64,000 bases of DNA from Saccharospirillum sp965652395. GTDB lineage: Bacteria; Pseudomonadota; Gammaproteobacteria; Pseudomonadales; Natronospirillaceae. The notes under the pieces are model-generated. The model searched no databases and was not told where the DNA came from. It saw only the letters and a list, made by a program, of their open reading frames with translations. The translations under genes and the position numbers were made by a program. The stretch is from the NCBI GenBank assembly GCA_965652395.1, contig CBFGUW010000001.1, forward strand, positions 62,001-126,000, written 5' to 3'. How positions within the stretch are numbered: the first letter of the stretch is position 1; each line of letters opens with the position of its first letter. This document shows, in pieces, positions 8,311 through 16,524 of this stretch.

Positions 8311-8339
8311 AAAAAACCTGCTGTTACGCAGGTTTTTTT
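8311..8339. terminator. Bidirectional terminator
   Basis: CCTGC (8317-8321) and GCAGG (8328-8332) with a 6-base loop are flanked by an A-run on the left and a T-run on the right. It can therefore serve both the DUF2185 gene and the convergent deacetylase gene. Confidence 0.85.
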
Positions 8340-8388
8340 ATGTTCGGAGTGGAGGGGCGATTGGTCGCCGTCCGTCATTGCCACCGGC

Positions 8389-9420
8389 TTACTTTTCAAG
8401 AATCAGCCAAGGCTGCGAATACCAGTAATAAAAGTTTCCACTACGAGCCTGTGCGGTGCAGTTGAAGCGATGGCGACCTTCACCGAGTGGTTCCGCTGCG
8501 CTGAGTGTGAAGTGCTGTTCATCTTCCCATTCAGCGTCCTGCCAGTCACCGTTGACAAAGCAGTTCAAGTTGCGAGCCATGTCAGACGGCTTGGTTGTTT
8601 CTATCGTCATGGACGGTGTGGTATCGAAGGTGAGCATGTCCGGCACGGTATCATAATTCACCAGCATCGGATGGCTGTTCAGCTTGGTCAGCAGTGTTTT
8701 CGGGTTGGCATAAATACCGGCGGCGGCAAAACGGGGCAGGGCGTGAAAATCACTGTGTTGGTAGATTCCACCCGAGTGCTGGGCAAAGGCAATATAACCT
8801 TCCTCTACCATCAGTTGTTTTAAATCGCTGTTGTATTCGCCATAGGGGTAGGCGAAGAGTTTCGGAATGTCGCCGGTCAATTCGGTTTCCAGCCGTTCCT
8901 GGGCATGTTGAATGTTATCTCGTACCGACTGCAGCCAGGCATCGTCCCTGGGTGAGTGGCGCACCAGGTAGTCGTGGTCCCGGGTGTGGTTGGCGATGGT
9001 GGCCCCCCAATCCTGCATTTCCTGCAGTTGTTCCCAGCTGGCCATTTCAGTGAAGCCCTGGTCAATAGGGTCCGTTGCGACGAAGATGGTGAAGGGGTAA
9101 TTGAATTCCTTCAGTAATGGAAAGCCGTTTTCGTGGATGTTGGCATAAGCATCATCGAAGGTAAGCACCACGGCTTTTTCAGGCAGGGTAGCCGAGCCGA
9201 TGCCGCGCACGGCGTCGAGAGCCTGCTGAATCGGGATCACGTTAAACCCTTCGTCCCGCAGCAGTGTCAGGTGCTCGCGAAAGCGTTCCGGGCTGATGGT
9301 GGTACTGGCTGGGGTATCGTTCGCCACATGATGGTACACCAGAACGTTGAAGTGTGGCTGAGCCCACGCCGATTGGGCGAGGGCAAAGGCCAGAATCAGA
9401 CGGACGGCCTGTTTGATCAT
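8389..9420 (-). CDS. Secreted polysaccharide deacetylase
   Basis: A 343-residue carbohydrate esterase 4 type protein. Residues 1-20 form a signal peptide (MIKQAVRLILAFALAQSAWA). The NodB-type motifs are visible: VLTFDDAYAN with the catalytic and metal Asp pair, ANHTRDHDYL as the metal-binding His motif (HxxxH spacing), and FAYPYGEYNSDL. The N-terminal NVLVYHHVAND pattern is like PgaB-type proteins acting on poly-N-acetylglucosamine, but the C-terminal 100 residues are unlike that family and the substrate is unknown. The start overlaps the sulfurtransferase stop (ATGA), so the two are co-translated although functionally unrelated at first sight. Confidence 0.85.
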   Translation of the reverse strand: MIKQAVRLILAFALAQSAWAQPHFNVLVYHHVANDTPASTTISPERFREHLTLLRDEGFNVIPIQQALDAVRGIGSATLPEKAVVLTFDDAYANIHENGFPLLKEFNYPFTIFVATDPIDQGFTEMASWEQLQEMQDWGATIANHTRDHDYLVRHSPRDDAWLQSVRDNIQHAQERLETELTGDIPKLFAYPYGEYNSDLKQLMVEEGYIAFAQHSGGIYQHSDFHALPRFAAAGIYANPKTLLTKLNSHPMLVNYDTVPDMLTFDTTPSMTIETTKPSDMARNLNCFVNGDWQDAEWEDEQHFTLSAAEPLGEGRHRFNCTAQARSGNFYYWYSQPWLILEK

Positions 9421-10289
9421 TGCAGTGGCTCCTTTTCGTTACCGAGGGCGATGGGGCGCTGATCATCGTTGATCCATTCGCTCCATGACCCGGCATAGAG
9501 TTTGGGTTGGGGGTGTCCCGCCAGCATCAGCGCCAGTATGTTGTGGCAGGCTGTAACGCCGGACCCACAGTAACACACCAGAGAGTCGTCCTTCGGGAGG
9601 CTTTCAAAGCGTTGACGCAGTACCTCGGTCGATTTGAAGCGCCCGCTGCCGTCCAGGTTGGCGGTGAAATCCGCACAGTAAGCTCCGGGAATGTGACCGG
9701 CCTTTTTGTCCATGGGTTCGGTCGCGCCGCTGTATCGGGCTTCGGCGCGGGCATCCAGCAGGGTATGTCGCTCCAGGCTTTGTTGCAGGGTGTCAGCATC
9801 AATAACCCAATCGGCTGGGCAATCGACCCGCAGCGAGCCCTCACTGGGGAGCGGTATTTCACCAACCTCGACAGGACCATTGGCATTCAGCCAGCTCTGA
9901 AAGCCGCCATCCAGCACCCGTACCCGGCTTAGGCCCGCCCAGCGGCACAGCCACCAGGCGCGGCCCGCCATCATGGCATTGCCGGCATCGTAAACCACGA
10001 CCTCGCTCTCCTTCGAAATGCCCCAGCGACGCAGGGTGGACTGCAGGGCGGAAGGGCTGGGCAGGGGATGACGCCCGGTGCGGCCCGGCAATATCGGGCC
10101 GGACAGGTCTTCATCCAGATGAGCGTAAAATGCGCCTGGAATATGCCCTTCCAGATACAGCCGATGCCCTTCACCGGTATCGGCCAGATTGAAGCGACAA
10201 TCCAGAATGACGGGATTGGAGATGGATGTATCCTTGAGTTGTTCCAGCAATTGATCGGCGGTAATCAGCAACTCACTACGATGGGCCAT
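9417..10289 (-). CDS. sseA: 3-mercaptopyruvate/thiosulfate sulfurtransferase
   Basis: A 290-residue tandem rhodanese protein. The inactive N-terminal rhodanese domain covers roughly residues 8-130. The C-terminal domain carries the active-site loop CYCGSGVTAC; the CGSGVTA form is typical of 3-mercaptopyruvate sulfurtransferases rather than thiosulfate-specific rhodaneses. The frame is open well upstream into the tRNA-Gln genes, but the real start is ATG 10289 behind AAGGAGAG. It lies downstream of the tRNA operon on the same strand and could be reached by readthrough from it. Confidence 0.9.
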   Translation of the reverse strand: MAHRSELLITADQLLEQLKDTSISNPVILDCRFNLADTGEGHRLYLEGHIPGAFYAHLDEDLSGPILPGRTGRHPLPSPSALQSTLRRWGISKESEVVVYDAGNAMMAGRAWWLCRWAGLSRVRVLDGGFQSWLNANGPVEVGEIPLPSEGSLRVDCPADWVIDADTLQQSLERHTLLDARAEARYSGATEPMDKKAGHIPGAYCADFTANLDGSGRFKSTEVLRQRFESLPKDDSLVCYCGSGVTACHNILALMLAGHPQPKLYAGSWSEWINDDQRPIALGNEKEPLQ

Positions 10290-10408
10290 GATCGCTCTCC
10301 TTGAGGTCGATAAATGATGCGGGCCATCATAGCAATTCATCGCTTCGAGCGCGCTGGTGCTAGTCTCAGGTGGCGGGTTTTGGCGCAAGATAAAGAAAGA
10401 AGGGTGGG

Positions 10409-10483
10409 TGGCTGGGCCGGCAGGATTCGAACCTGCGAATGACGGGATCAAAACCCGTTGCCTTACCACTTGGCGACGGCCCA
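10409..10483 (-). tRNA. tRNA-Gln (anticodon TTG), copy 2
   Basis: A 75-nt cloverleaf with acceptor TGGGCCG, anticodon loop containing TTTTGAT (anticodon TTG), T arm GGTTCGAATCC and encoded CCA. It is nearly identical to the copy at 10547-10621, differing by one base in the variable/T-stem region. Confidence 0.97.
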
Positions 10484-10546
10484 TTAAACAGGGAAAAGCG
10501 GGTAAACAGCTTTTGAGGAGGCGATAACGCATCCGGATGGAGAAAC

Positions 10547-10621
10547 TGGCTGGGCCGGCAGGATTCGAACCTGCGGATGACGGGATCAAAACCCGTTGCC
10601 TTACCACTTGGCGACGGCCCA
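10547..10621 (-). tRNA. tRNA-Gln (anticodon TTG), copy 1
   Basis: Same structure as the neighbouring copy: TTG anticodon, T arm GGTTCGAATCC, encoded CCA. It lies eight bases from tRNA-Met, so the three are cut from one precursor. Confidence 0.97.
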
Positions 10622-10629
10622 AAAGAGAG

Positions 10630-10706
10630 TGGTGGCTATGGCTGGACTTGAACCAGCGACTCCAGCATTATGAATGCTGTGCTCTAACCAACTGAGCTAC
10701 ATAGCC
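10630..10706 (-). tRNA. tRNA-Met, elongator (anticodon CAT)
   Basis: A 77-nt cloverleaf beginning GGCTATGTAGCTCAGTTGG, with anticodon stem-loop CAGCA TTCATAA TGCTG and encoded CCA. The D arm and a fully paired acceptor end mark it as elongator rather than initiator. First gene of a Met-Gln-Gln operon. Confidence 0.97.
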
Positions 10707-10722
10707 TCCGTAACGGCCGCGT

Positions 10723-10750
10723 ATTATCCGTAAATTTCGGGGGGTGTCAA
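10723..10750 (-). promoter_or_regulatory. Promoter of the Met-Gln-Gln tRNA operon
   Basis: On the minus strand TTGACA (10750-10745) is followed after 16 bases by GATAAT (10728-10723), then a GC-rich discriminator (ACGCGGCCG), the arrangement expected of stringently controlled stable-RNA promoters. Confidence 0.7.
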
Positions 10751-10959
10751 CTAGGCCGTTTAACTTTTTCTTCAAAAAATTCAATGGCTTAGCTGAATCA
10801 GGCCCCAGGGTCCAAAAAGGAACTCAGGGACACCCCGAAAGGTGCGGGCTGTAACGCGCCGACAGGGTGCGCATTTTGGCATGACGACCGGAAAAAACAA
10901 GCTTTACCGTCAACGCCTCGGTGGTTTGTTCATTCACCCAAAACAGAGGAGCCCCCCTT

Positions 10960-11031
10960 ATGTTGTGCTTGTGCCGTTTAGGCCGTGCACAGTGCCCCTC
11001 GGGCACTGCCCCGACGTCCTTCTTCCGCTAA
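10960..11031 (+). CDS. 23-aa leader peptide before the ABC-F gene
   Basis: ATG 10960 sits eight bases after GAGGAG, a strong ribosome site, and the frame runs 23 codons to TAA 11029. The peptide is MLCLCRLGRAQCPSG followed by TAPTSFFR. It is not similar to any protein I know. The reading frame covers hairpin segment 1 of the structure described in the next entry, and the stop codon lies in the loop of the first alternative hairpin. That placement is the usual design of a regulatory leader ORF in translational attenuation. Confidence 0.6.
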   Translation: MLCLCRLGRAQCPSGTAPTSFFR

Positions 11032-11096
11032 CGGACGTCGATAGAGCTCCCTTCGCCTCTCTCGGCGTCCTTTTAAGTTTCTTTTGTAGGACGTTG
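10990..11096 (+). promoter_or_regulatory. Four-segment translational attenuator before ABC-F
   Basis: Four segments can pair in two exclusive ways. Segment 1 CGACGTCC (11012-11019) pairs perfectly with segment 2 GGACGTCG (11033-11040). Segment 3 with CGTCCT (11066-11071) pairs with segment 4 AGGACG (11088-11093), which contains the ribosome-binding AGGA of the ABC-F gene. Alternatively segment 2 pairs with segment 3 (CGGCGTCC, 11063-11070; eight pairs, one wobble) and frees segment 4. A separate hairpin CAGTGCCC/GGGCACTG (10990-11008) lies inside the leader ORF. A ribosome stalled on the leader would mask segment 1 and turn the gene on. Pairing is read from sequence; function is inference. 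Confidence 0.6.
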
Positions 11097-11098
11097 AC

Positions 11099-12823
11099 AT
11101 GAGCTTATTGCTATCCCTTTCCCAGGTATCCCTCAATGCGGGTACCCGTACTCTCTTTTCCGCCCTGAATTTGGTGCTGAATGCCGGTGACCGTGTCGGT
11201 TTGGTTGGGCATAACGGTTCCGGTAAATCGAGCCTGCTGAAAATAATGGCTGGCAGTCTGGAGCCGGAGAACGGCGGGCGACAGTGCCGACGGAACCTGA
11301 CCGTCGCCCTGGTTGACCAGTTCATACCGGAGGCCTTGCTGGATATGACCCTGCTGCAAGCTGCCCTGGTCGCAATTCCGGAAGACCGGCGCCCACTCGA
11401 GGCCTACCGGGCGGAGGCAGAACTGCAAAAGCTGGGGTTTACGCAGGCGCAGTTCCCGATTTTGGTGCGCAGCCTGAGTGGTGGACAACAAAACCTGTTG
11501 CTGCTGGCGAGGGCTTCTCTGCTCGAACCGGATGTGTTGCTGCTGGATGAACCGGGCAACCACATGGATATCCTCAGCCTGACGCGTTTACGGCGCTGGC
11601 TGGGCCAGCTCGATCTGCCCTGGGTGATGGTCTCCCACGACCGCTACCTGCTGAATAGCCTGTGTACCCAGACCTGGATTCTTCGTGATCAGCGTGTGTA
11701 CAGCTTCAACCTGCCTTTCGATGCCGCCCGCGAAGCATTGCGACATGAAGACGAGCAGGCTGAAGCCCGCCGGACTCAGGAGGAGAAAGAAGTCTCGCGG
11801 CTTGAGGCATCCGCAAAACGCCTCGCCCATTGGGGCCACACTTTCGATAATGAGGATTTATCCCGCAAGGCGAAATCCATTGAAAAGCGGGTCGAGCGGC
11901 TTAAATCCGACCTGACCTTTGTCACCCGAGGTACCGGGCTGGCCTTGTCATTGCCGGAAGAAGGGTTGACGGCCAAGCAGGTGGTGGCACTGGAGGATCT
12001 CTCCGTCTGTATTCCGGCTGGCAACGATATTCTGGTGACAGCCGAGTTCCTGGCGGTTAAACCGGGAGACCGAGTGGCGTTGCTCGGCGTTAACGGCGTT
12101 GGCAAATCGACCACCCTGCATCAGATGATCTCGGCACTGGACGGACAGGACGACTCCATAAGGTGGAACCCGAGAACCCGCCTCGGTTACTACGACCAGC
12201 AATTGTCGGACCTCAATCAGCCTACCAGTCGGTTCGATTGGCTGCGTGATCGGGTGGACGGCCAGGACGATGCCATTCGCCAAACCTTATTGGCCGCCGG
12301 AGTGCCCTATGATCGATTCGATCAACCGGTAAACGAGTTGAGCGGCGGTGAAAAAGCCAGAATGGTGTTTGCCTTGTTCCGGCTTCGGCAACCCAACGTT
12401 CTGGTACTGGATGAACCCACCAACCACATCGACCTGGAAGGTCGGGAGGAGTTGATCGAAGCTCTGACACAAAGCGACCTGACGGTTTTGATCACCAGTC
12501 ATGACCGTTCTTTTCTGGATCAGGTCGCGACGCGATGGTGGTGGATAGACCAGGGTGTTCTGAATGAAGTCACCGGTCCGGAAGCGTTTTATCGTCAGCT
12601 TGAAGGCGGCGAATCCACATCAAAGTCGGATGAAAGATCACCTTTCAAGACAGAAAAGGGTTCATCTCCGGAGCCTACTGATGAAGAAACTATCCTGAAC
12701 CGTATCGACGAACTGGAGCAATTATTGATGAAAGACCGGGCACGAAAAGAAAAACATCAGAAACCGGCATTACAGGAACAGTGGCAACGGGAACTCGATT
12801 CTTTATGGCAGAAAGTTGAATAA
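11099..12823 (+). CDS. ABC-F family ribosome-associated ATPase
   Basis: A 574-residue soluble protein with two ABC domains and no membrane segments. Domain 1 has Walker A GHNGSGKSS, signature LSGGQQN and Walker B ending DEPGNHMD. Domain 2 has GVNGVGKST, LSGGEKA and DEPTNHID. Domain 1 thus departs from the usual DEPTNHLD by Gly for Thr. A charged linker at about 220-300 (EEKEVSRLEASAKRLAHWG) corresponds to the P-site tRNA interaction motif, and a basic coiled-coil tail ends the protein. ABC-F proteins act on stalled or drug-bound ribosomes. The subfamily (housekeeping or resistance) is not clear. ATG 11099 has GTAGGA seven bases upstream, inside a hairpin. Confidence 0.9.
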   Translation: MSLLLSLSQVSLNAGTRTLFSALNLVLNAGDRVGLVGHNGSGKSSLLKIMAGSLEPENGGRQCRRNLTVALVDQFIPEALLDMTLLQAALVAIPEDRRPLEAYRAEAELQKLGFTQAQFPILVRSLSGGQQNLLLLARASLLEPDVLLLDEPGNHMDILSLTRLRRWLGQLDLPWVMVSHDRYLLNSLCTQTWILRDQRVYSFNLPFDAAREALRHEDEQAEARRTQEEKEVSRLEASAKRLAHWGHTFDNEDLSRKAKSIEKRVERLKSDLTFVTRGTGLALSLPEEGLTAKQVVALEDLSVCIPAGNDILVTAEFLAVKPGDRVALLGVNGVGKSTTLHQMISALDGQDDSIRWNPRTRLGYYDQQLSDLNQPTSRFDWLRDRVDGQDDAIRQTLLAAGVPYDRFDQPVNELSGGEKARMVFALFRLRQPNVLVLDEPTNHIDLEGREELIEALTQSDLTVLITSHDRSFLDQVATRWWWIDQGVLNEVTGPEAFYRQLEGGESTSKSDERSPFKTEKGSSPEPTDEETILNRIDELEQLLMKDRARKEKHQKPALQEQWQRELDSLWQKVE

Positions 12824-13047
12824 TAAGCTGACCAAATAAACAACTTCGTTCAGCTGTCTATATTGTGTTTGCACAAATAAAAGGTCTGAACTAACGTCAA
12901 AAAACCACTGTGTTGATGACGTATTATTGCGCCCCCAAGGACGGGCGGTATTGCCGATAAATTTCAGTTCAGGTGGTAAGTTGTACCCCGTTTGTTGGTT
13001 CAGCGGGGTATAAAAAACCAGTAAAACTGGCCTTCCAAGGAGTAAAC

Positions 13048-14415
13048 ATGATAGTACCCAATAGGCACAAAGGACTTACCGTGCTCGCTGTAACTCTGCT
13101 CGCAGCCTGTACCTCCCCACCAAAAGAAAACACCGGCCCCCTTGTGGAAACCCCATCACCATCGGACTCGGCCAGTTTTAACTGTCCTGCCGAGACAGAT
13201 TGGTTTCCGCACAGCGAAACACCCAAGCCACCCTTCGATGATTTCGAAAGCAGCAGCAACTGCGTTTTTCATCAATGGTCGTGGCAGGCATTTTTATGGT
13301 TGACGCAAGACGTGGATGGAAAACCCCGCTTTTTATCGTTTCAATCGCCTGCGGATTTATTCGATGAGAGCCGGATCGGAACGGGGATGCTTCCACGCAT
13401 GGCTAAATCGGCCGAGCCGGAAACCATCAATGAATACCTCCAGGCCGGCACCGACGGCATCCTGGTCGACCAGAACGGTCGAGCGGTGTATTACTCGCAA
13501 TACCTGGACTCCACTTTCGCGAATTTCGTGACCGCCAATAACCTGACTGATCCAAAAACCTTGGCGGCATTCGATGCGAACACGCCCTTTGTGAACGGCT
13601 CGTTGGAGCTCAAAGCCTCATGGAAAATCGTGCAGCCGGGTGAGGATGTGAGCACTTACTTCTCCATGCCAGCAACGGTGAACCTGCTGGCCAACGAAGG
13701 CGGGCGAATCGTTATCGACCCCGATAAAACCGCCAAGGTCACTTTGGCGCTGGTGGGCTTTCATGTGGCGGGAAGGGTGAATGGTCATCCGGAAATGATC
13801 TGGGCCACCTTCGAGCACATCGACAATGCACCCAATGTTCCGGCCGGTGCCACGGCCAGTACCGTGGTGTCGGAAAATGACTGGACATTCTATAAAGCCG
13901 GAACCACATTCGGTGACTGTAACCAAAACCCAAGCAGCTCGCCGGACCTGAAATTGGATGAGGCAAGTCAGACATTAAGCCCCATCACCCAAGCTTGCCG
14001 CCTGTACGAATTCGGTAATGACCCGAACGACCCGGTCAACGATCGCCAAAAAATACAGACCAACGACAGCAACATCAATGATCTGAACGTTCAAGTCAGA
14101 GCAAAACTTGAGCAGGATCAAAAGTCCTCTGTCTGGGCCAATTACTTCGAAGTGGGTGCGATCTGGTTCAACACCGAAAACGCACTGGTGCCGGATGATG
14201 CCCTGGCAACGGATGAGCTGTTGACCGGCTCTTTTAAACTTTCCAATGCCACTATCGAAACCTTCACCCAAACGCAAAGTACGGAAAACAACTGCTTCCG
14301 ATGCCACAACACGGAACAGCGTTTCCCTCCCAGCCTGACGATGAATCCTTTGCCGGGCAAGGATGTGAATATCAGTCACATCATTGTCAATGGTTATTTT
14401 AGAGCGCAGGAATAA
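13048..14415 (+). CDS. Lipoprotein with a C-terminal CxxCH haem motif
   Basis: A 455-residue protein starting at ATG 13048 behind CAAGGAG; the open frame before it is not used. The lipobox LLAAC puts the lipidated Cys at about residue 17, so it should sit in the envelope. Residues 416-420 read CFRCH, a single covalent c-type haem attachment motif, close to the end. The middle has no domain I can name; it has conserved-looking aromatic and Asn-rich stretches such as HQWSWQAFLWLTQ. It precedes the LodA-like gene by 45 bases on the same strand, which suggests a partner in electron transfer or in the same oxidation pathway. Confidence 0.8.
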   Translation: MIVPNRHKGLTVLAVTLLAACTSPPKENTGPLVETPSPSDSASFNCPAETDWFPHSETPKPPFDDFESSSNCVFHQWSWQAFLWLTQDVDGKPRFLSFQSPADLFDESRIGTGMLPRMAKSAEPETINEYLQAGTDGILVDQNGRAVYYSQYLDSTFANFVTANNLTDPKTLAAFDANTPFVNGSLELKASWKIVQPGEDVSTYFSMPATVNLLANEGGRIVIDPDKTAKVTLALVGFHVAGRVNGHPEMIWATFEHIDNAPNVPAGATASTVVSENDWTFYKAGTTFGDCNQNPSSSPDLKLDEASQTLSPITQACRLYEFGNDPNDPVNDRQKIQTNDSNINDLNVQVRAKLEQDQKSSVWANYFEVGAIWFNTENALVPDDALATDELLTGSFKLSNATIETFTQTQSTENNCFRCHNTEQRFPPSLTMNPLPGKDVNISHIIVNGYFRAQE

Positions 14416-14460
14416 CGGATTTAGGTTGGTTAACCCAAACTTTGCATAAGGTGAAAAGTC

Positions 14461-16524
14461 ATGAGCGATCCTATTTTTCGGGTACATCCCGCCATTAATT
14501 TTGCCCGGGTGGGCAACAGTGAAGAGTATTACATCGCACCGGAAACGGCGGCTGGCGATCTTCAGGACGATAGCGGCTTAATGGGCGGGCTGCCCATTAA
14601 AGCCGGGACGGACTCCACCGTGATCGAGGAGTCCGACTTGCGCGATGCCCAGCAGAAATTGAAGCGCCAAGCCGCCCGCTTCCGGTTGTATCGGTATGAC
14701 AGCGGGGATTCATCCTATCCTTCAGGTGGAGGCGTGGAGGTATCCATTGGCGACGAAATCAATGGAAAGAAAATCAAGGACATCATCTGGATGGTGCATG
14801 TCGCCAATAAAAAGGCCAACAACTATACCATTCAGTCAGCGTACGGTAGTGAAGACGGTATTGTTTCCTATCAGAACGGAAACTTCCCTCCGGCGCGCAA
14901 TAAGGACGAATTCGGTGAGAATCCGGCCACACCAACCCGACTGACCGATCTGGTTATTGACCCGGGTCCGAGAACTATTGCGTCTTCCGCCAAAGCCAGT
15001 CCACCAGTGGTGCATTTCAGCCGGGAGTCGGAGCCGAGTTATGTCGATAACCAGGGCCAGGTGACCGCTCTGGCCAATTACCCGGTCAGCTTTCCGGACG
15101 ACCACAGTTTCACTATGTTCAACCCCAATGGACCCATCGCCACCCTGGGTGAACTGACCATTGAAAAAGACACGGGTCGTCTGATTGTTTTGGGCGGTTA
15201 CGGTTTAGCCAGTGGCTTGGAAAAAGACGGTAAACCCCCTGCCCTCGATGACGCCATCGACAACGACAACTGGTTCGATGATGTATCCGACGGCCCCGTT
15301 AACGCCACCGTGGTGTTCGAGGACGATACCCGGGTGGAAGCCGTGGGCGGCTGGGTGGTCACGACCGACCCGGCATACGCACCTCAGACCCGCAACGTGG
15401 TTTCAACCTGGGACGACATGTTCAACACCTGGGTGGAAGAATTGAATCTAGTGCCGTCGCTCTACTCCAATGGCCAGTACAACGCCGCTTACCAGCCCTC
15501 CTTTCAAGACGATGTGCTGCCCATTCTTCATGCCGCCATGCTCCAGCAATGGAACACCAATTTGCCTCAGGCCGCTATTCGCGGGCATCAGTTCATGGGG
15601 AATATTACTGCGGCGGATGATCCTCAGCAGAAGATCCCGAACTTTAAAAAACTGATCAGAGACCCGAACCAACAGGAACAGTCCGCCGAGGGTGGTATGA
15701 TGCCGTTGTCGCTGGGCGATGCCATGAAAAGTTTTCTCTCGGTCAGCAAGACCCAGTATTTCATGCTGAGCCAGTGGTATAACCGCCACTACAGCAACGA
15801 AAGCGTACCTATCGGGCCGGGTGAAGCTATGGATCGGGCTGTGCTGCAAAACTGTCTCGGGGGGCGCTACTCTCCGGGTATCGAGCTCACCTTTATTGTG
15901 CGTGACACCTATTTATACCGTCAGGATTGGCAGGGCAGAGTCGGCCCGTTTCGTATTAATCAAGAGGTGCTGGACTATTCAAAAGCGGATAAATCCCAGC
16001 CGTTCCTCGGTGTCGGCTATGTTCCGCTACGAACTGCGCCGGTACAACCGGGGGATCTGTCCAAATTTATGGCGCTGCCCTGGCATACGGATTACAACAG
16101 CTGTGCCACTCATGAACCCGATCCTAATCCGATGGGGAATAACACCTTGTTCTGGTCGTGGCCCGCACAAAGGCCCGTCGCTGTTTACCCGGCGAATAAA
16201 TGCAGCTATGACAGCGCGACCGGCCAATGGAATTTGGGAGGGCAGCTGTTCAGTGTGCGCGGCAACGAAGGTGAGGGTACGGAAACGCCTTATCCGCAAC
16301 AGCAGGGGCGCTTCCAATGTTATTTCGACTTTGTCGAAAACTGGCAGAAAGTCGGTTTTATTATCCAGGGGTCTCAGATTCCGGACGACAAAAATGGCAA
16401 CTATGGAGCGGACAAGTTTCTGGAGGTATCCAGTCTGTTCGAATCCAATGGTGACATGGTGGAACCCTGGCCGACAGCCAACATGCCGGGTTACGAGCCG
16501 CCCAGTAATTGTGGCCCGAAATGA
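14461..16524 (+). CDS. LodA/GoxA-like cysteine-tryptophylquinone oxidase
   Basis: A 687-residue protein of the L-lysine 6-oxidase/glycine oxidase family, quinoproteins that deaminate amino acids with release of hydrogen peroxide and ammonia. The N-terminus FRVHPAINFARVGNSEEYYI is characteristic. The cofactor is made from a Cys and a Trp of the chain: Cys465 in NCLGGRYSPGIEL is the expected Cys. Trp541 in ALPWHTDYN is the most likely partner, with FWSWPAQRP (565-567) the other conserved tryptophan site. There is no signal peptide, as usual for the family. Substrate cannot be told from sequence. The stop overlaps the LodB-like gene (ATGA). Confidence 0.88.
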   Translation: MSDPIFRVHPAINFARVGNSEEYYIAPETAAGDLQDDSGLMGGLPIKAGTDSTVIEESDLRDAQQKLKRQAARFRLYRYDSGDSSYPSGGGVEVSIGDEINGKKIKDIIWMVHVANKKANNYTIQSAYGSEDGIVSYQNGNFPPARNKDEFGENPATPTRLTDLVIDPGPRTIASSAKASPPVVHFSRESEPSYVDNQGQVTALANYPVSFPDDHSFTMFNPNGPIATLGELTIEKDTGRLIVLGGYGLASGLEKDGKPPALDDAIDNDNWFDDVSDGPVNATVVFEDDTRVEAVGGWVVTTDPAYAPQTRNVVSTWDDMFNTWVEELNLVPSLYSNGQYNAAYQPSFQDDVLPILHAAMLQQWNTNLPQAAIRGHQFMGNITAADDPQQKIPNFKKLIRDPNQQEQSAEGGMMPLSLGDAMKSFLSVSKTQYFMLSQWYNRHYSNESVPIGPGEAMDRAVLQNCLGGRYSPGIELTFIVRDTYLYRQDWQGRVGPFRINQEVLDYSKADKSQPFLGVGYVPLRTAPVQPGDLSKFMALPWHTDYNSCATHEPDPNPMGNNTLFWSWPAQRPVAVYPANKCSYDSATGQWNLGGQLFSVRGNEGEGTETPYPQQQGRFQCYFDFVENWQKVGFIIQGSQIPDDKNGNYGADKFLEVSSLFESNGDMVEPWPTANMPGYEPPSNCGPK

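Noticed and set aside
10290..10622. Long N-terminal extension of the sulfurtransferase frame
   Set aside because: It reads through both tRNA-Gln genes; ATG 10289 with AAGGAGAG is the natural start.
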